This document shows positions 19,999 through 28,527 of a stretch of 64,000 nucleotides of DNA, piece after piece. Source of the stretch: Sphingosinithalassobacter tenebrarum. Its GTDB lineage: Bacteria > Pseudomonadota > Alphaproteobacteria > Sphingomonadales > Sphingomonadaceae. The notes beneath the pieces were generated by a model. The model was not told where the DNA came from. It saw only the letters and a list, made by a program, of their open reading frames with translations, and searched no databases. Numbering within the stretch: position 1 is the first letter of the stretch; each line of letters opens with the position of its first letter. A program made the translations under genes and the position numbers. The DNA lies in contig NZ_CP049109.1 of NCBI RefSeq assembly GCF_011057975.1, forward strand, positions 186,001 to 250,000, in the 5' to 3' direction.

Positions 19999-20655
19999 AT
20001 GCTGAAGACCAGCCTGCTCGCGGCGGCCGGTGCCGCCGCGCTTTACCTGACCACGAGCGCCGCCGCGGCACCCGAGCGCGCGGTGCCGATTCCCGCGCCG
20101 CGAACCGATGTTCCCGCGAGCGGCGGAATGCAGATCGCCGTGCTGGCGGGCGGCTGTTTCTGGGGCATGGAGGCGGTGTTCGAACATGTGCGCGGTGTCC
20201 GCGACGTCGTCAGCGGCTATGCCGGGGGCACGCGCGCCAATGCCAATTATGGCGCCGTATCCTCGGAAACCACGCGCCATGCCGAGGCGATCCGTGTCAC
20301 CTACGACCCGCGTCAGGTGAGCTATGGCACGCTGCTGCGCATCTATTTCTCGGTCGCGCACGATCCCACGCAACTGAATCGCCAGGGGCCCGATCACGGG
20401 CGAAGCTATCGTTCTGCGATCTTCCCGCAAAGCGCCCCGCAATGGCGTGTCGCGCGCGCCTATATCGATCAGCTCGACGCGGTAGAGGCGTTCGACCGGC
20501 CGATCGTGACACAACTTGAAAGCGGCAGCTTCTTTACCGCCGAAGCGCACCATCAGGATTTCTACCGGCGCAATCCCGATCACCCCTATATCGTCCGCTG
20601 GGACAAGCCGAAGGTCGCGGCATTCGAAACAGCCTATCCGCAGCTCGCGCGCTAG
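19999..20655 (+). CDS. msrA: Peptide-methionine (S)-S-oxide reductase MsrA, exported
   Basis: This 218-residue protein reduces methionine S-sulfoxide. The active Cys is in VLAGGCFWGMEAVFEHVRGV; VVSGYAGGT, VTYDPRQVSYGTLL and AEAHHQDFY are also MsrA marks. Residues 1-24 (MLKTSLLAAAGAAALYLTTS then AAAAP) form a signal peptide, so this copy should act in the periplasm, while msrB at 28 kb has none. GGAAGGAG precedes ATG 19999. Its stop shares CTAG with the DUF1489 gene stop on the other strand. Confidence 0.94.
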   Translation: MLKTSLLAAAGAAALYLTTSAAAAPERAVPIPAPRTDVPASGGMQIAVLAGGCFWGMEAVFEHVRGVRDVVSGYAGGTRANANYGAVSSETTRHAEAIRVTYDPRQVSYGTLLRIYFSVAHDPTQLNRQGPDHGRSYRSAIFPQSAPQWRVARAYIDQLDAVEAFDRPIVTQLESGSFFTAEAHHQDFYRRNPDHPYIVRWDKPKVAAFETAYPQLAR

Positions 20656-21050
20656 ATCAGGGCAAGTTCGGACAAGGCCCCGAGCAATTTGGGCGGCAGG
20701 TCGGCGATGCCGTTTGCGCCGCCGCCAAGGTCCGCCGGCGCATCGGCATCCTCCAGATAGCGCCAGCCCTGATGCGCGCGCTTGGGCTGCGGCCTGACGT
20801 CGATCACCACCGGATCACAGTAGATCGCGGTCTTGCCGGTCGGCAATTCGCCGAAACCGGTGATCGGCGTGCGCGCAACGAGCTGGTGCCGCAAGATCCA
20901 AAACAGCGACCCGCCGACGACGTCCTCATGCCGTTTGGGCAGATAGCGCGTCGTCAGCCAGAATTCGCCCGGCCGGTAGCGCGACAGCGCCCGGCGCAGA
21001 TCCTCGACACTGTCATGGCCGAACGCGACTTTGGTGAGATGAACCGGCAC
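20652..21050 (-). CDS. DUF1489-family protein
   Basis: This cytoplasmic protein of about 132 residues has the DUF1489 pattern: HLTKVAFGHDSVEDLRRAL, then LTTRYLPKRHEDVVGGSLFWIL, IYCDPVVIDVRPQPKRAHQGWRYLE, and PADLGG near the end. The function is unknown. GTG 21050 lies just before the conserved region and gives the usual family length; TTG 21104 would overlap the mgtE end. It follows mgtE on the same strand and is probably co-transcribed with it. Confidence 0.8.
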   Translation of the reverse strand: MPVHLTKVAFGHDSVEDLRRALSRYRPGEFWLTTRYLPKRHEDVVGGSLFWILRHQLVARTPITGFGELPTGKTAIYCDPVVIDVRPQPKRAHQGWRYLEDADAPADLGGGANGIADLPPKLLGALSELALI

Positions 21051-21075
21051 AGTCGCTGATTTGGGCGCAGCCGCC

Positions 21076-22479
21076 TCAGCCGACAAGGCCGCTCGCGACG
21101 GCAAGCCCCAGAAAGGCGAAGAACCCCATCGAATCGGTCACCATCGTGACAAAGACCGAGGATGCGACCGCAGGATCCTGCTTCAGCCGTTCCAGTCCGA
21201 CCGGCACCAACACCCCCGCAAGCCCCGCGACGAACACGTTCACCACCATCGCCGACGCAATCACCACGCCGAGCGCGACATTTCCGAAGATCAGCGCGGC
21301 GCCGACACCGAGCAGCAACGCGATCGTCGCGCCGTTGAGCAACGCCACCGTTACTTCGCGCCGGATCGTCCGCATCGTGTTCGATTGCGTCAGCTGATTG
21401 GTGGCGAGCGCGCGCACGGCAATCGCCATCGTCTGCGTGCCGGCATTGCCGCCGATCGACGCGACGATCGGCATCAGGATCGCCAGCGCCACCATCTGCT
21501 GGATCGCGGTATCGAAAATCGCAATGATCCCGGAAGCGACCATTGCCGTGAACAGATTGGCGACCAGCCAGCGCACGCGCGCCTTGTAGCTGTCGCGAAT
21601 CGGCTCGTTGATATCGCCGTCGCCGGCGCCCGAAAGCAGCAACGCGTCCTCGCCCGCTTCCTCGCTGATGATGTGGACCACGTCGTCAACCGTGATCATC
21701 CCGACCAGCCGCCCGCTGGCATCGATGACCGCCGCGGAGATCAGCGCATATTTTTGGAAGCGCAGCGCAACTTCCTCCTGGTCCATATCCACCGGGATCA
21801 GCGTCTGTTCGCGCTTCATCACGTCGGAAATGCTGACCACGCGCGGGGTACGCAAAATCCACGACAAATGGCAGGTGCCGACCGGATGATGCGCCGGGTC
21901 GACCACGAAGATTTCCCAGAAATCGGTGGTCAGGTCGTCCTGCGTGCGCAGATAGTCGATGACGTCGCCGACGGTCCAATATTCGGGTACCGCGATCAGC
22001 TCGCGCTGCATCAGGCGCCCGGCCGACTCCTCGGGATAGCTCAGCGCCTCTTCGATCGCGGCGCGGTCATCGGGGTCGAGCGCGCGCAACACCGCGCGCT
22101 GCTCTTCCTCGCCCAGATCCTCGATGATCGCGACCGCGTCGTCGGTGTCGAGTTCGGCGGCGATATCGGCAAGCTGGTGCGGCTCGAGCGCGGCGATCAG
22201 CTCGTCGCGCACCCAGTCGTTCATTTCCGAAAGCACGTCGCCGTCAATGAAGTCGGCGATCGCAGCGGCGAGCGCGGGGCGCAGCTCGGCCGGCGTCAGC
22301 TCGACCAGGTCGGCGATATCGGCCGGGTGCAGCGGCTCGACCTTGCTACGCGCTTCCTCGTCATCGCCCAGCTCGACCGCATCGAGCACCGAACGGACGA
22401 ATTCGTGCTTCAGCCGATCGTCGTCGTCGAGTTCGCTTTCGGGTGCTTCGTCTTCCGGGGAAAGTTCGGTCTCGCTCAT
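21076..22479 (-). CDS. mgtE: Magnesium transporter MgtE
   Basis: This 467-residue inner-membrane Mg2+ channel has an acidic N-terminal domain rich in DLVELTPAELRPAL-type repeats. Two CBS domains follow (around VVDPAHHPVGTCHLSWIL and AVIDASGRLVGMITVDDVV). Five C-terminal helices then include the pore signature PIVASIGGNAGTQTMA. The CBS domains normally close the pore when magnesium is high. ATG 22479 is chosen; upstream codons are non-homologous. It is divergent from the cyclophilin gene. Confidence 0.95.
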   Translation of the reverse strand: MSETELSPEDEAPESELDDDDRLKHEFVRSVLDAVELGDDEEARSKVEPLHPADIADLVELTPAELRPALAAAIADFIDGDVLSEMNDWVRDELIAALEPHQLADIAAELDTDDAVAIIEDLGEEEQRAVLRALDPDDRAAIEEALSYPEESAGRLMQRELIAVPEYWTVGDVIDYLRTQDDLTTDFWEIFVVDPAHHPVGTCHLSWILRTPRVVSISDVMKREQTLIPVDMDQEEVALRFQKYALISAAVIDASGRLVGMITVDDVVHIISEEAGEDALLLSGAGDGDINEPIRDSYKARVRWLVANLFTAMVASGIIAIFDTAIQQMVALAILMPIVASIGGNAGTQTMAIAVRALATNQLTQSNTMRTIRREVTVALLNGATIALLLGVGAALIFGNVALGVVIASAMVVNVFVAGLAGVLVPVGLERLKQDPAVASSVFVTMVTDSMGFFAFLGLAVASGLVG

Positions 22480-22646
22480 GATCGACCCTCCCTTGGAACG
22501 ATGGCTACGGCCTTCCGCTCTAACGAGAGCAATCGGCAATGCCAATCGTCCGCGCCGCCCGGTAGCCCGATCTCCCGGTGTATTCGCATTTGCATGGCCG
22601 CGAAGGGATGTTAGGGGCGGCTGACATCTGTGTCAGGAGTATTGGT

Positions 22647-23099
22647 ATGGCTGATCCGAAGCATATTGTGATGAAAGTCGACAGCGGGGAGGTCCGCATC
22701 AAATTGCGCCCCGATCTCGCGCCCAACCACGTTGCCCGCATCACGACGCTCGCGGATCGCGGTTTTTACGACAATGTCGTTTTTCATCGCGTGATCGACG
22801 GGTTCATGGCGCAGGGCGGCGACCCGAGCGGCACGGGCATGGGCGGCTCCGACGAACCGAATCTGAAGCAGGAATTCAGCCGCGAACCGCATGTGCGCGG
22901 CGTCTGCTCGATGGCGCGGACGATGGATCCCAACAGCGCCAACAGCCAGTTTTTCATCTGTCTTGACGACGCGACCTTCCTCGACGGGCAATATACCGTC
23001 TGGGGCGAAGTCGAAGCGGGCATGGAGCATATCGACGCGCTGCCCAAGGGCGAGCCGCCCGCCAATCCGGGCAAGATCGAATCAATGCGTACCGCCTGA
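22647..23099 (+). CDS. Cyclophilin-type peptidyl-prolyl isomerase
   Basis: This single-domain cyclophilin of 150 residues has FYDNVVFHRVIDGFMAQGGDPSGTGMGG carrying the catalytic Arg/Phe/Gln region, followed by SMARTMDPNSANSQFFICL and QYTVWGEVEAGM. It has no signal peptide and so should act in the cytoplasm on proline bonds. CAGGAGT precedes ATG 22647 by 7 bases. It is monocistronic and converges on a LysR gene across a strong hairpin. Confidence 0.94.
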   Translation: MADPKHIVMKVDSGEVRIKLRPDLAPNHVARITTLADRGFYDNVVFHRVIDGFMAQGGDPSGTGMGGSDEPNLKQEFSREPHVRGVCSMARTMDPNSANSQFFICLDDATFLDGQYTVWGEVEAGMEHIDALPKGEPPANPGKIESMRTA

Positions 23100-23114
23100 G
23101 CGCGACAGCGAGAG

Positions 23115-23148
23115 CGGGGCCGCGGATCAAATGCGATCGGCGGCCCCG
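23115..23148. terminator. Symmetrical hairpin between convergent genes
   Basis: Arms CGGGGCCGC (23115-23123) and GCGGCCCCG (23140-23148) pair perfectly. After one mismatch, GATC at 23125-23128 and 23135-23138 continues the stem. Its position between the convergent cyclophilin and LysR genes suggests a bidirectional terminator, though it lacks T-runs on either side. Confidence 0.55.
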
Positions 23149-23173
23149 GTCGCGAAGTACCCAAGGCCCGGCT

Positions 23174-24064
23174 TTATCCCTCCACGGCCCCGAGCGTTGC
23201 AATCAACCAGTCGTGGAACATCCGCACCGGACGCTGTGTCAGCGCACGCGGACGGCAAACGAACCAATAGCTGTAGTTGCTCTCCACATCGAGATCGAAG
23301 AGGCGGATCAGCCGATCGTCGCGCGCCGCTTCGAAATGCGATTCGAGCATGAAGGCGACCCCTAGCCCCTGCGCGGCGGCCTCGAGCATCAGCGTTCCCG
23401 AATCAAAGTAATCGACTGCCGCCGGTTCGATCTCCGGCAGGCCCGCCGCCGAGCGCCACGCGTCGAAACTTTCCGCCATGTCGCGATGCACCAGCGCAGT
23501 GACGCCCGCGATATCGCGCGGTTCGCGAATCGCACGCGGCCCCTCAAGCATCGCCCGCGATCCGAGCGCGAACACGCGGTTGCGATCGAGCCGACGCGCA
23601 TAGAGGTGTGAATCGACTTCGCGGGCGATCACGATCGCCGCATCGAGCGCATCGCCGAGTCGCGTGGTTCCGTGACCCGCCGTATCGACATCGAGATGCA
23701 GATCGGGATGACGCTGCTTGAGCTCGGGAAGACGCGGCAGCAATCGCTGCGTCGCGAAGAGCGGCGGCACGCCAAGCCGCAGGCGCAGAAGATCGCGTCC
23801 GCTGGTCATCGCTTCGACGGCATCGGTCATGGCATCGAGCGCCGGCGCGATAAGACCGAGCAGTCGTTCGCCCTCCGCGTTAAGCCGAAGCGCCTGGTGA
23901 CGGCGTTCGAAAAGTGGCCTTCCGATAAAACGTTCGAGCGCCTGGACACGGCGACTCAGCGCCGGGGATGATAACGCTAACTCTTCGGCGGCTGCCTTGA
24001 TGGAACCGAGTCGGGCCACCTGAACGAAAGCCTCGATTGCGGTAAGAGGGGGGAGTCGTCTCAT
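23174..24064 (-). CDS. LysR-family regulator, GcvA-like
   Basis: This 296-residue regulator has an N-terminal LysR helix-turn-helix (LTAIEAFVQVARLGSIKAAAEELALSSPALSRRV, shown here across its span). A periplasmic-binding-like effector domain follows, ending FVCRPRALTQRPVRMFHDWL, which resembles the GcvA/AmpR subgroup. The effector is unknown. ATG 24064 is chosen over 24091 because the family begins MRRLPPL. LysR proteins often control a divergent gene; here the divergent side carries a candidate small RNA and the cdc48-like ATPase. Confidence 0.9.
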   Translation of the reverse strand: MRRLPPLTAIEAFVQVARLGSIKAAAEELALSSPALSRRVQALERFIGRPLFERRHQALRLNAEGERLLGLIAPALDAMTDAVEAMTSGRDLLRLRLGVPPLFATQRLLPRLPELKQRHPDLHLDVDTAGHGTTRLGDALDAAIVIAREVDSHLYARRLDRNRVFALGSRAMLEGPRAIREPRDIAGVTALVHRDMAESFDAWRSAAGLPEIEPAAVDYFDSGTLMLEAAAQGLGVAFMLESHFEAARDDRLIRLFDLDVESNYSYWFVCRPRALTQRPVRMFHDWLIATLGAVEG

Positions 24065-24204
24065 GAAACCGTTTCTTGTGCACCGCACCATTGCGAGTTT
24101 GAGCAGGCTTCGCAGCGATTCCGCGAGGGCTTCCCTGATGCCGGCCTGCTAAAGATGTGAATTACGCGTGCACATTTTGCAACCGGGAAAAATGCTTTTC
24201 GCAC

Positions 24205-24234
24205 TTGCACAATTTTTTGCGGCGGTGCACATAG
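24205..24234 (+). promoter_or_regulatory. Promoter of the candidate small RNA
   Basis: TTGCAC at 24205-24210, an 18-base spacer and ACATAG at 24229-24234 make a weak sigma70-like promoter. It would start transcription close to 24240, at the first hairpin. Confidence 0.35.
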
Positions 24235-24238
24235 AACC

Positions 24239-24302
24239 TGCCTTTCAGGCATCCTCTCCTAAACCTTTCACGGCCGGTCCTTCGGGATCGGCCTTTTTTT
24301 GT
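24239..24302 (+). ncRNA. Candidate small RNA with anti-Shine-Dalgarno linker
   Basis: About 60 bases fold as two hairpins. The first is TGCCT (24239-24243), loop TTC, AGGCA (24247-24251). The second is a terminator, GGCCGGTCC (24272-24280), TTCG tetraloop, GGATCGGCC (24285-24293), then seven T's. Between them is an unpaired, pyrimidine-rich linker containing TCCTCTCC, complementary to purine-rich ribosome-binding sites. This is the layout of trans-acting small RNAs that block translation. It lies in a divergent region where nothing upstream on the plus strand needs a terminator. It could instead be a leader attenuator of the ATPase gene. Confidence 0.45.
24272..24300 (+). terminator. Intrinsic terminator, UUCG loop and T7
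   Basis: A nine-pair stem with one G-T pair is closed by a C(TTCG)G tetraloop and followed directly by a run of seven T's at 24294-24300. It is the best intrinsic terminator in the window. It sits 76 bases upstream of the cdc48-like start, so it ends either a small RNA or an attenuated leader. Confidence 0.8.
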
Positions 24303-24376
24303 CCGGCCTCCGGCCCTCGTTTCTGTCGCGCAGCTTCCTATGTTGCCTGCTTCGGAGACGAAGCACGAGAGAGGTT

Positions 24377-26668
24377 ATGGCCGACGAAGACGCCCCCACG
24401 CGCAAGCTGCAGGTTGCCAACAGCCGCCCGGAAGACAGCGGCCGGGGCCTTGCGCATCTGCCGCGCGCGCTGATGCACGCACTCCATATCGACGAAGGCG
24501 ATGTCGTCGAAATCGTCGGCAAGCGCAGTACGCCGGCACGCGCCGTCTTTCCCTATCCCGAGGATGAAGGCTTAGAAATCCTCAGGATTGACGGGCTTCA
24601 GCGGGCCAATGCCGGTGTCGGCGCGGGGGATCAGGTGGAAGTTCGCAAGGCTGAATCGCGTCCTGCCAGCCGTGTCGTCTTCGCGCCCGCCCAGGCGAAT
24701 CTGCGGCTGCAGGGATCTGCCCAGGCGCTCCAGCGCACCTTTATCGGCCGCCCCTTCTGTCAGGGCGACACCGTCGCCACCGTCGGTCAGCAGCGCGCGG
24801 CCATTCCGCCGACCGTCGCCCAGCATCTGCGCGCGCCCGCCTACGCGCTGCAGGAGGTTCGCCTGCGCGTAATTTCGACGACGCCGCGCGGCATCGTCCA
24901 TATCGATCCCGAAACCGAGATCGAATTGCGCCCCGATTACGAGGAACCCGAGGAAAGTCGCCGCGCCGACGTCACCTATGACGATATCGGCGGGATGGCC
25001 GGGACGATCGATCAGCTGCGCGAAATGGTAGAGCTACCATTGCGCTATCCCGAATTGTTCCAGCGGCTCGGCGTCGATCCGCCCAAGGGCGTGCTGCTTC
25101 ACGGCCCGCCCGGCACCGGCAAGACGCGGCTGGCGCGCGCTGTCGCCAATGAAAGCGACGCCAATTTTCTGCTGATCAACGGCCCGGAGATCATGGGCTC
25201 GGCCTATGGCGAATCGGAAAAGCGGCTGCGCGAAGTGTTCGAGGAAGCGAGCAAGTCGGCGCCGAGCATCGTCTTCATCGACGAAATCGATTCGATCGCG
25301 CCCAAGCGCGACCGCGTTTCGGGCGAAGCGGAAAAGCGCCTCGTGGCGCAGCTGCTGACGCTGATGGACGGGCTCGAATCGCGCGCCAATGTCGTGGTGA
25401 TCGCCGCGACCAACCGTCCCGACGCCGTTGACGAGGCGCTGCGCCGGCCCGGCCGGTTCGATCGCGAGATCGTCGTCGGTGTGCCCGACGAGCGCGGCCG
25501 CCGCGAAATCCTCGGCATCCATACGCGGGGCATGCCGCTCGACGAGGATGTCGACCTGGGCGAGCTGGCACGCACCACCTATGGCTTTGTCGGCGCCGAT
25601 ATCGCCGCGCTGACGCGCGAGGCGGCAATTGATGCCGTCCGCCGCATCATGCCCAAGCTCAACCTCGCCGACGGGACGATTCCGTCCGAAGTACTTGAAT
25701 CGCTTTCGGTGCAGCGCTCGGATTTCCTCGAAGCGCTCAAGCGCATCCAGCCTTCGGCGATGCGCGAGGTCATGGTGCAGGCGCCACAGGTCCGATGGGA
25801 AGATGTCGGCGGGCTCGATGCTGCGCAGATGCGCCTCAAGGAAGGCGTCGAACTGCCGCTCAAGGACCCCGGCGCATTTCGCCGGCTCGGCATCCGTCCG
25901 GCCAAGGGCTTTCTGCTCTATGGCCCACCGGGAACGGGCAAGACCCTGCTCGCCAAGGCAGTCGCACGCGAGGCCGAGGCGAATTTCATCGCCACCAAAT
26001 CGAGCGACCTGCTCTCCAAATGGTATGGCGAAAGCGAACAGCAGATCGCCCGCCTGTTCGCACGTGCGCGTCAGGTGAGTCCCTGCGTCATCTTCATCGA
26101 CGAGCTTGATTCGCTGGTTCCCGCGCGCGGCGGAGGGCTCGGCGAACCGCAGGCAACCGAGCGGGTCGTCAACACCATCCTCGCCGAGCTCGACGGGCTG
26201 GAGGAACTCCAGTCGGTAATCGTCATCGGCGCGACCAACCGGCCCAATCTGATCGATCCTGCGCTGCTGCGCCCGGGCCGGTTCGACGAGCTCATCTATG
26301 TCGGCGTACCCAACAGCGACGGTCGCCGTCGCATCCTCGCGATCCAGACCGACAAGATGCCGCTTGCCGACGATGTCGATCTCGATGCGCTCGCGGAGCG
26401 GACCGACCGCTATACCGGTGCCGATCTGGAGGATCTGGTCCGCCGCGCCGGTCTGATCGCGCTGCGTGCCTCGCTTGATGCAAACGTCGTGACAATGGCC
26501 AATTTCGAAGAGGCGCTCACCGATTCACGTGCTAGCGTCACGCCCGAAATGGAGCGCGAATATGAAGCGATGGCGTCGAAGCTGAAGCAGGAAGCGGTGT
26601 CGATGCAGCCGATCGGCTTCATTGCTCCCGGGATGCTTCAGCCTCGCGATGCGGACGGGAAAGATTAA
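24377..26668 (+). CDS. CDC48/p97-like double AAA+ ATPase
   Basis: This 763-residue protein has an N domain (residues 1-190, starting RKLQVANSRPEDSGRGLAHL) of the CDC48 N-terminal type and two AAA+ modules. Walker A is GPPGTGKT at 243-250 and 516-523; Walker B is IVFIDEIDS near 298 and VIFIDELDS near 571; arginine-finger regions are RRPGRFDREI and LRPGRFDELI. The order and spacing equal archaeal VAT/eukaryotic p97, which unfolds proteins as hexamers. No substrate adaptors lie nearby. The 3' end overlaps the convergent MFS gene by 50 bases. Confidence 0.93.
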   Translation: MADEDAPTRKLQVANSRPEDSGRGLAHLPRALMHALHIDEGDVVEIVGKRSTPARAVFPYPEDEGLEILRIDGLQRANAGVGAGDQVEVRKAESRPASRVVFAPAQANLRLQGSAQALQRTFIGRPFCQGDTVATVGQQRAAIPPTVAQHLRAPAYALQEVRLRVISTTPRGIVHIDPETEIELRPDYEEPEESRRADVTYDDIGGMAGTIDQLREMVELPLRYPELFQRLGVDPPKGVLLHGPPGTGKTRLARAVANESDANFLLINGPEIMGSAYGESEKRLREVFEEASKSAPSIVFIDEIDSIAPKRDRVSGEAEKRLVAQLLTLMDGLESRANVVVIAATNRPDAVDEALRRPGRFDREIVVGVPDERGRREILGIHTRGMPLDEDVDLGELARTTYGFVGADIAALTREAAIDAVRRIMPKLNLADGTIPSEVLESLSVQRSDFLEALKRIQPSAMREVMVQAPQVRWEDVGGLDAAQMRLKEGVELPLKDPGAFRRLGIRPAKGFLLYGPPGTGKTLLAKAVAREAEANFIATKSSDLLSKWYGESEQQIARLFARARQVSPCVIFIDELDSLVPARGGGLGEPQATERVVNTILAELDGLEELQSVIVIGATNRPNLIDPALLRPGRFDELIYVGVPNSDGRRRILAIQTDKMPLADDVDLDALAERTDRYTGADLEDLVRRAGLIALRASLDANVVTMANFEEALTDSRASVTPEMEREYEAMASKLKQEAVSMQPIGFIAPGMLQPRDADGKD

Positions 26669-27941
26669 ACCAGCCATAGGCCAGCAACACCAGCAGCGCG
26701 GCTGCCGCCGCCAGATAGGGCAGCGGCCGCGCCAGCTGGTACATCAGGATGCCGATGGTCGGGCCGAGCACATAGGCGGCACCGTTGACCGACGTTACCT
26801 TGCCGGCGACCGATCCCTGCACTTCCGGGCCAACCGCGAGGGACGCGCCGGCGGTAAAACCCGGTCGGGCAAAGCCGAAGCCGAGCGAAGCGAGCGCGAA
26901 TCCGGTCGCGATGCCGTACAGCGACGTCGCCAGCCCGGTAGCGACACATCCTGCGGCACCCAGCAGCGCGCCGAGCAAAACCATTGCCCGCGGCCGAAGA
27001 TTGAAAATCGGAATCAGTCCCCATTGCGCCAGCAGCGCCGATCCCGCGCCGGTCATCAGCACCAGGCCGGTCGGCGGCAATGCTTCGAGCGGCGGCAGCC
27101 CGAGCCGGTCGATCACCAGAAAACCGATCGTCTGTCCGGCAATCGCCTGGGCATGACCGATCGCGAGTCCGGCGACGATCCAGCCGCGAATACGGGCGTC
27201 GAAATAGCCCACGGGCCCCACGCGCTCGGTCGTTGCCGCAGTAACGCTCGCGCCCGACAGCTGTCCGCCGATCGAGGGATAGCTGGTCGCCGCTCCGTGC
27301 CCGCGCCCCTCGCTTTCGGGCGCGAGCCAGCGCGCCACAGCGAGCCAGACAAGCAATCCGAAGCCGCTGAACAACAATGCCGGCCCCGCCAACCCGACGC
27401 GCGGACCGTCGCTCCACAGCGCGCCGAGCACGAGATAGGGCGCGATCGCCGGCCCCAATATCGTACCGAGCCCGAACGCCGAAGCGAGCAGCGAAAGCGC
27501 CCGGGTTCGCTCCTCGGACGGCGTTCGCAGCGCCACCAGTGCCTGTACCGCCGGCGGCGCCGCCGATCCGCCGCCGCCATAGACGATACGCCCCGCAGTG
27601 AATGCCAGAAAGGTGGCCACCGGCCCGATCCAGGCATTGATCCCGGCGATCAGCGCCATCCCGCACAGGAACAAGGATAGCGTGAAGGCCGCCAGCCCGA
27701 GCAGCACCATCGCCTTGCGCCCGCGCCGATCGGAACGATTGGCCCAGATCGGCGCCGCGATCACCCAGAGCAGCGCAGAGATCGAAAACACCGCGGCTAC
27801 GGCACTATCGACCACGCCGAGCAGACGTCCGAGCGCGGGCAGCACCGACTGCAAGGCGGTGTTCCCCGACGCGATGGTTAGCATCACGAGGAAAAGCAGC
27901 ATGAAGTCGCGGTCGGGCGGAGGTGCTTTCCGGGCAATCAT
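26619..27941 (-). CDS. MFS transporter
   Basis: This 440-residue major facilitator has twelve predicted helices. Motif A is seen in APIWANRSDRRGRKAMVLLG after helix 2, and SAFGLGTILGPAIAPYLV fits helix 5, the antiporter motif region. It resembles multidrug or tetracycline-type exporters, but the substrate cannot be assigned. Its 3' end overlaps the ATPase gene on the other strand by 50 bases. It is monocistronic. Confidence 0.85.
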   Translation of the reverse strand: MIARKAPPPDRDFMLLFLVMLTIASGNTALQSVLPALGRLLGVVDSAVAAVFSISALLWVIAAPIWANRSDRRGRKAMVLLGLAAFTLSLFLCGMALIAGINAWIGPVATFLAFTAGRIVYGGGGSAAPPAVQALVALRTPSEERTRALSLLASAFGLGTILGPAIAPYLVLGALWSDGPRVGLAGPALLFSGFGLLVWLAVARWLAPESEGRGHGAATSYPSIGGQLSGASVTAATTERVGPVGYFDARIRGWIVAGLAIGHAQAIAGQTIGFLVIDRLGLPPLEALPPTGLVLMTGAGSALLAQWGLIPIFNLRPRAMVLLGALLGAAGCVATGLATSLYGIATGFALASLGFGFARPGFTAGASLAVGPEVQGSVAGKVTSVNGAAYVLGPTIGILMYQLARPLPYLAAAAALLVLLAYGWFNLSRPHREAEASREQ

Positions 27942-28077
27942 CGCATTGACTTATCCTGCTTTTCGCCCGCGCCAAGGGATTTCGCCCTCCAGCCCTCCAA
28001 GGCACACATCCGAATCGTCGCGCATTCGATCGATGCGTAATTGACGCGGCGCCAAGAGAGTTTCACATCCGGTTGTC

Positions 28078-28515
28078 ATGGAGCACATGAATCTCTCCGA
28101 AGCCGAATGGCGCAGGAAACTTTCGCCCGATCAGTTCCACGTGCTGCGCGAGGCAGGCACCGAAGCACCATTTTCCGGGCGATACGACAATAACAAGGCC
28201 GATGGCGTCTATCGCTGCGCCGGCTGCGCCAATCCCTTGTTCGACAGTGTCGATAAATTCGATTCGGGATCGGGCTGGCCGAGCTTCACGCAACCGGTCG
28301 TCGCTGCGAACGTGACCGAGCACCATGACGAAAGCCACGGCATGCGGCGCACCGAAGTGCGCTGTGCGCGTTGCGATGGCCATCTCGGCCACGTCTTTCC
28401 CGATGGCCCGCCGCCCACCGGGCTGCGCTACTGCATCAATTCGGTGTCGCTTGATTTTCGTTCACGCGGCGGCAACGATAAAGCTGCTACCGGAAACGCA
28501 TCGGAAGCTTCCTAG
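28078..28515 (+). CDS. msrB: Peptide-methionine (R)-S-oxide reductase MsrB
   Basis: This 145-residue protein reduces methionine R-sulfoxide. Two CxxC pairs for structural zinc are visible (CAGCANPLF and [15 protein letters not shown]). DSGSGWPSF is a substrate region and the catalytic Cys is in [12 protein letters not shown]. It has no signal peptide, so it acts in the cytoplasm, complementing the exported MsrA at 20 kb. The start may be ATG 28078 or ATG 28087. The PBP gene begins about 12 bases later, so co-transcription is likely. Confidence 0.95.
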   Translation: MEHMNLSEAEWRRKLSPDQFHVLREAGTEAPFSGRYDNNKADGVYRCAGCANPLFDSVDKFDSGSGWPSFTQPVVAANVTEHHDESHGMRRTEVRCARCDGHLGHVFPDGPPPTGLRYCINSVSLDFRSRGGNDKAATGNASEAS

Positions 28516-28527
28516 GGCGGGCATGCA

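Larger units (their letters stand above)
24065..24376. other. Intergenic region between lysR and the cdc48-like gene
   Basis: These 312 bases hold no protein gene I can support. The part before 24200 is comparatively AT-rich and probably carries the lysR promoter on the minus strand. 24205-24302 holds a plus-strand promoter, two hairpins and a T-run, described separately as a candidate small RNA. The cdc48-like gene then starts at 24377 after about 75 bases, preceded by GAGAGAGG. Confidence 0.6.

Noticed and set aside
28133-28148. AGTTCCACGTGCTGCG inside msrB, another parS-like core
   Set aside because: Only the left half matches; the right arm is unrelated coding sequence.
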